From assembly GCA_020438665.1 (NCBI GenBank), contig JAGQUE010000014.1:1-6037 (forward strand): a stretch of 6,037 nucleotides of DNA. The letters are read 5' to 3'. The notes below the pieces were generated by a model. It was not told the DNA's origin. It searched no databases and was given only the letters and a program-made list of their open reading frames with translations. Positions 5,156 to 6,037 of this stretch are shown piece after piece. Made by a program: the position numbers and the translations under genes. Source of the stretch: Nocardioidaceae bacterium. Lineage in GTDB: Bacteria > Actinomycetota > Actinomycetes > Propionibacteriales > Nocardioidaceae. Each line of letters opens with the position of its first letter. Within the stretch, counting starts at the first letter, position 1.

Positions 5156-6037
5156 CACGGTCGTCTGCGTCGACTTCGGGTCGACGTTCACCAAGGCGTC
5201 GCTGGTCGAGCTGGCCGGCGCGCGGATCGTCGCGGCGGCCTCCCACCCGACGACGATCGAGACCGACGTGCTCGACGGGTTCGACGCCTGTCTGGCCGAG
5301 CTCGTCGCCCGCGACCCGCGGGCGCGTGACGCCGACGTGCTGGCCTGCTCGAGCGCCGGCGGCGGGCTCCGGATCGCGGTCATCGGCAACGAGGAGCTGG
5401 TCACCGCCGAGGCCGGGCGCCGAGTCGCGCTCTCCAGCGGCGGTCGCGTGGTCGGTGTCCTCGCCGCCAGTCGCCACGACCCGATCGACGACCTCGCCGA
5501 CCTCGCCCCCGACGTGGTGCTGCTGACCGGTGGGACCGATGGCGGCAACAGCGAGGTCCTGCGTGCCTGCGCCGGCGACCTCGTCAGCGGTCGATGGCGC
5601 GGGCCGGTGGTCGTCGCCGGCAACCGGGACGCTCGTGACGACGTCGGCGGACTTCTGAGTGAGGCCGGCTTTGCGATCGTCGTGACCGACAACGTCGTCC
5701 CGCGCATCGGCGTGCTCCACCCCGACGGCGCCCGGGCGGCGATCCGCGAGATGTTCCTGTCCCACGTCATCGGCGGCAAGCACCTCAGCAAGCGTGCCGA
5801 CTTCACCGCCATGGTCCGTGGGGCGACCCCCGACGTCGTGCTCACCGGTGTCGAGCTGCTCGCCCGGGGGCTCGACCCCGACCACCCGGGTGCGGGCGAC
5901 GTCGTCGTCGTCGACGTGGGTGGCGCGACCACCGACGTCCACTCCGTGGTCGAGCTCGATGCCGAGGACCGCGACGACCCCGACGGCCTGGGGCGCGAGG
6001 TCGTCGCGACCACGCCCGTCACCCGCACCGTCGAAGG
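5139..6037 (+). CDS. GlmL/MutL-type accessory ATPase of B12-dependent mutases, 3' end missing
   Basis: An open frame of 299 codons that runs off the right edge; full-length relatives are about 450-480 residues. It belongs to the glutamate-mutase MutL (GlmL) family, unrelated to the DNA-repair MutL: actin-fold (ASKHA) ATPases found with B12-dependent glutamate mutase and aminomutases and thought to keep or restore their active cofactor. Seen directly: phosphate-1 motif DFGSTFTK (12-19), TTIETDVLDGFDA (38-50), ACSSAGGGL (69-77), LTGGTDGGN (129-137), VVVAGN (157-162), IREMFL (202-207), phosphate-2 motif DVGGATTDVHS (259-269) and TRTVEG at the edge, where the family continues with a conserved DLG. 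No tyrosine and no membrane segment occur in this part. The best start is TTG at 5139, inside metB: no ATG or GTG precedes the first motif in this frame. The 17-base overlap suggests translational coupling with metB. The mutase it serves is not in the window. Confidence 0.9.
   Translation, partial: MAPPADTVVCVDFGSTFTKASLVELAGARIVAAASHPTTIETDVLDGFDACLAELVARDPRARDADVLACSSAGGGLRIAVIGNEELVTAEAGRRVALSSGGRVVGVLAASRHDPIDDLADLAPDVVLLTGGTDGGNSEVLRACAGDLVSGRWRGPVVVAGNRDARDDVGGLLSEAGFAIVVTDNVVPRIGVLHPDGARAAIREMFLSHVIGGKHLSKRADFTAMVRGATPDVVLTGVELLARGLDPDHPGAGDVVVVDVGGATTDVHSVVELDAEDRDDPDGLGREVVATTPVTRTVE

Noticed and set aside
5901..5912. Four tandem GTC triplets
   Set aside because: These encode the valines of the hydrophobic strand before the DVGGATTD motif. 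They are explained by codon preference and not by a repeat element.
4541..6028. Minus-strand open frame of 495 codons
   Set aside because: It is antisense to metB and the GlmL-like gene. The long run of Ser, Thr, Arg and Pro is what GC-rich coding sequence gives in reverse.

Overview
This window looks like ordinary chromosome from a high-GC actinobacterium. It is very GC-rich and gene-dense. Several starts have no Shine-Dalgarno sequence and instead sit about 7 bases after a TAGNCT hexamer, the usual look of leaderless actinobacterial transcripts. The protein sequences resemble those of Nocardioides and its relatives; this genus guess is inference from memory, not a search.

Layout. The left end (1-1842) is on the minus strand: an ABC1/UbiB-family atypical kinase, then, 73 bases further along in transcription, msrA (methionine sulfoxide reductase A), which runs off the left edge. 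A 61-base divergent spacer (1843-1903) separates these from a plus-strand series: a DUF3224 protein; a 311-residue protein that I think is a distant DUF1444 (YtpQ) relative; a 144-base gap with a perfect 6-bp inverted repeat; a small exported protein; metB (cystathionine gamma-synthase); and the first 299 codons of a GlmL/MutL-type actin-fold ATPase, cut by the right edge. This last gene starts at a TTG inside the 3' end of metB and has no stop in the window, so simple ORF calling misses it.

Function. msrA (methionine repair) and metB (transsulfuration towards methionine) both concern sulfur amino acids, but they lie on opposite strands about 3.6 kb apart with unrelated genes between, so I do not propose a joint system. 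The two DUF genes are a tight pair: same frame, with only a stop and one sense codon between them. metB and the GlmL-like gene overlap by 17 bases and are probably translationally coupled. GlmL/MutL proteins are accessory ATPases of coenzyme B12-dependent carbon-skeleton mutases and aminomutases, so the sequence just beyond the right edge may encode such an enzyme. No RNA gene, mobile element, CRISPR array or phage feature was seen, and no gene-free stretch exceeds 144 bases. I did not find a clearly new biological system; the most useful leads are the DUF pair and the metB-GlmL junction.
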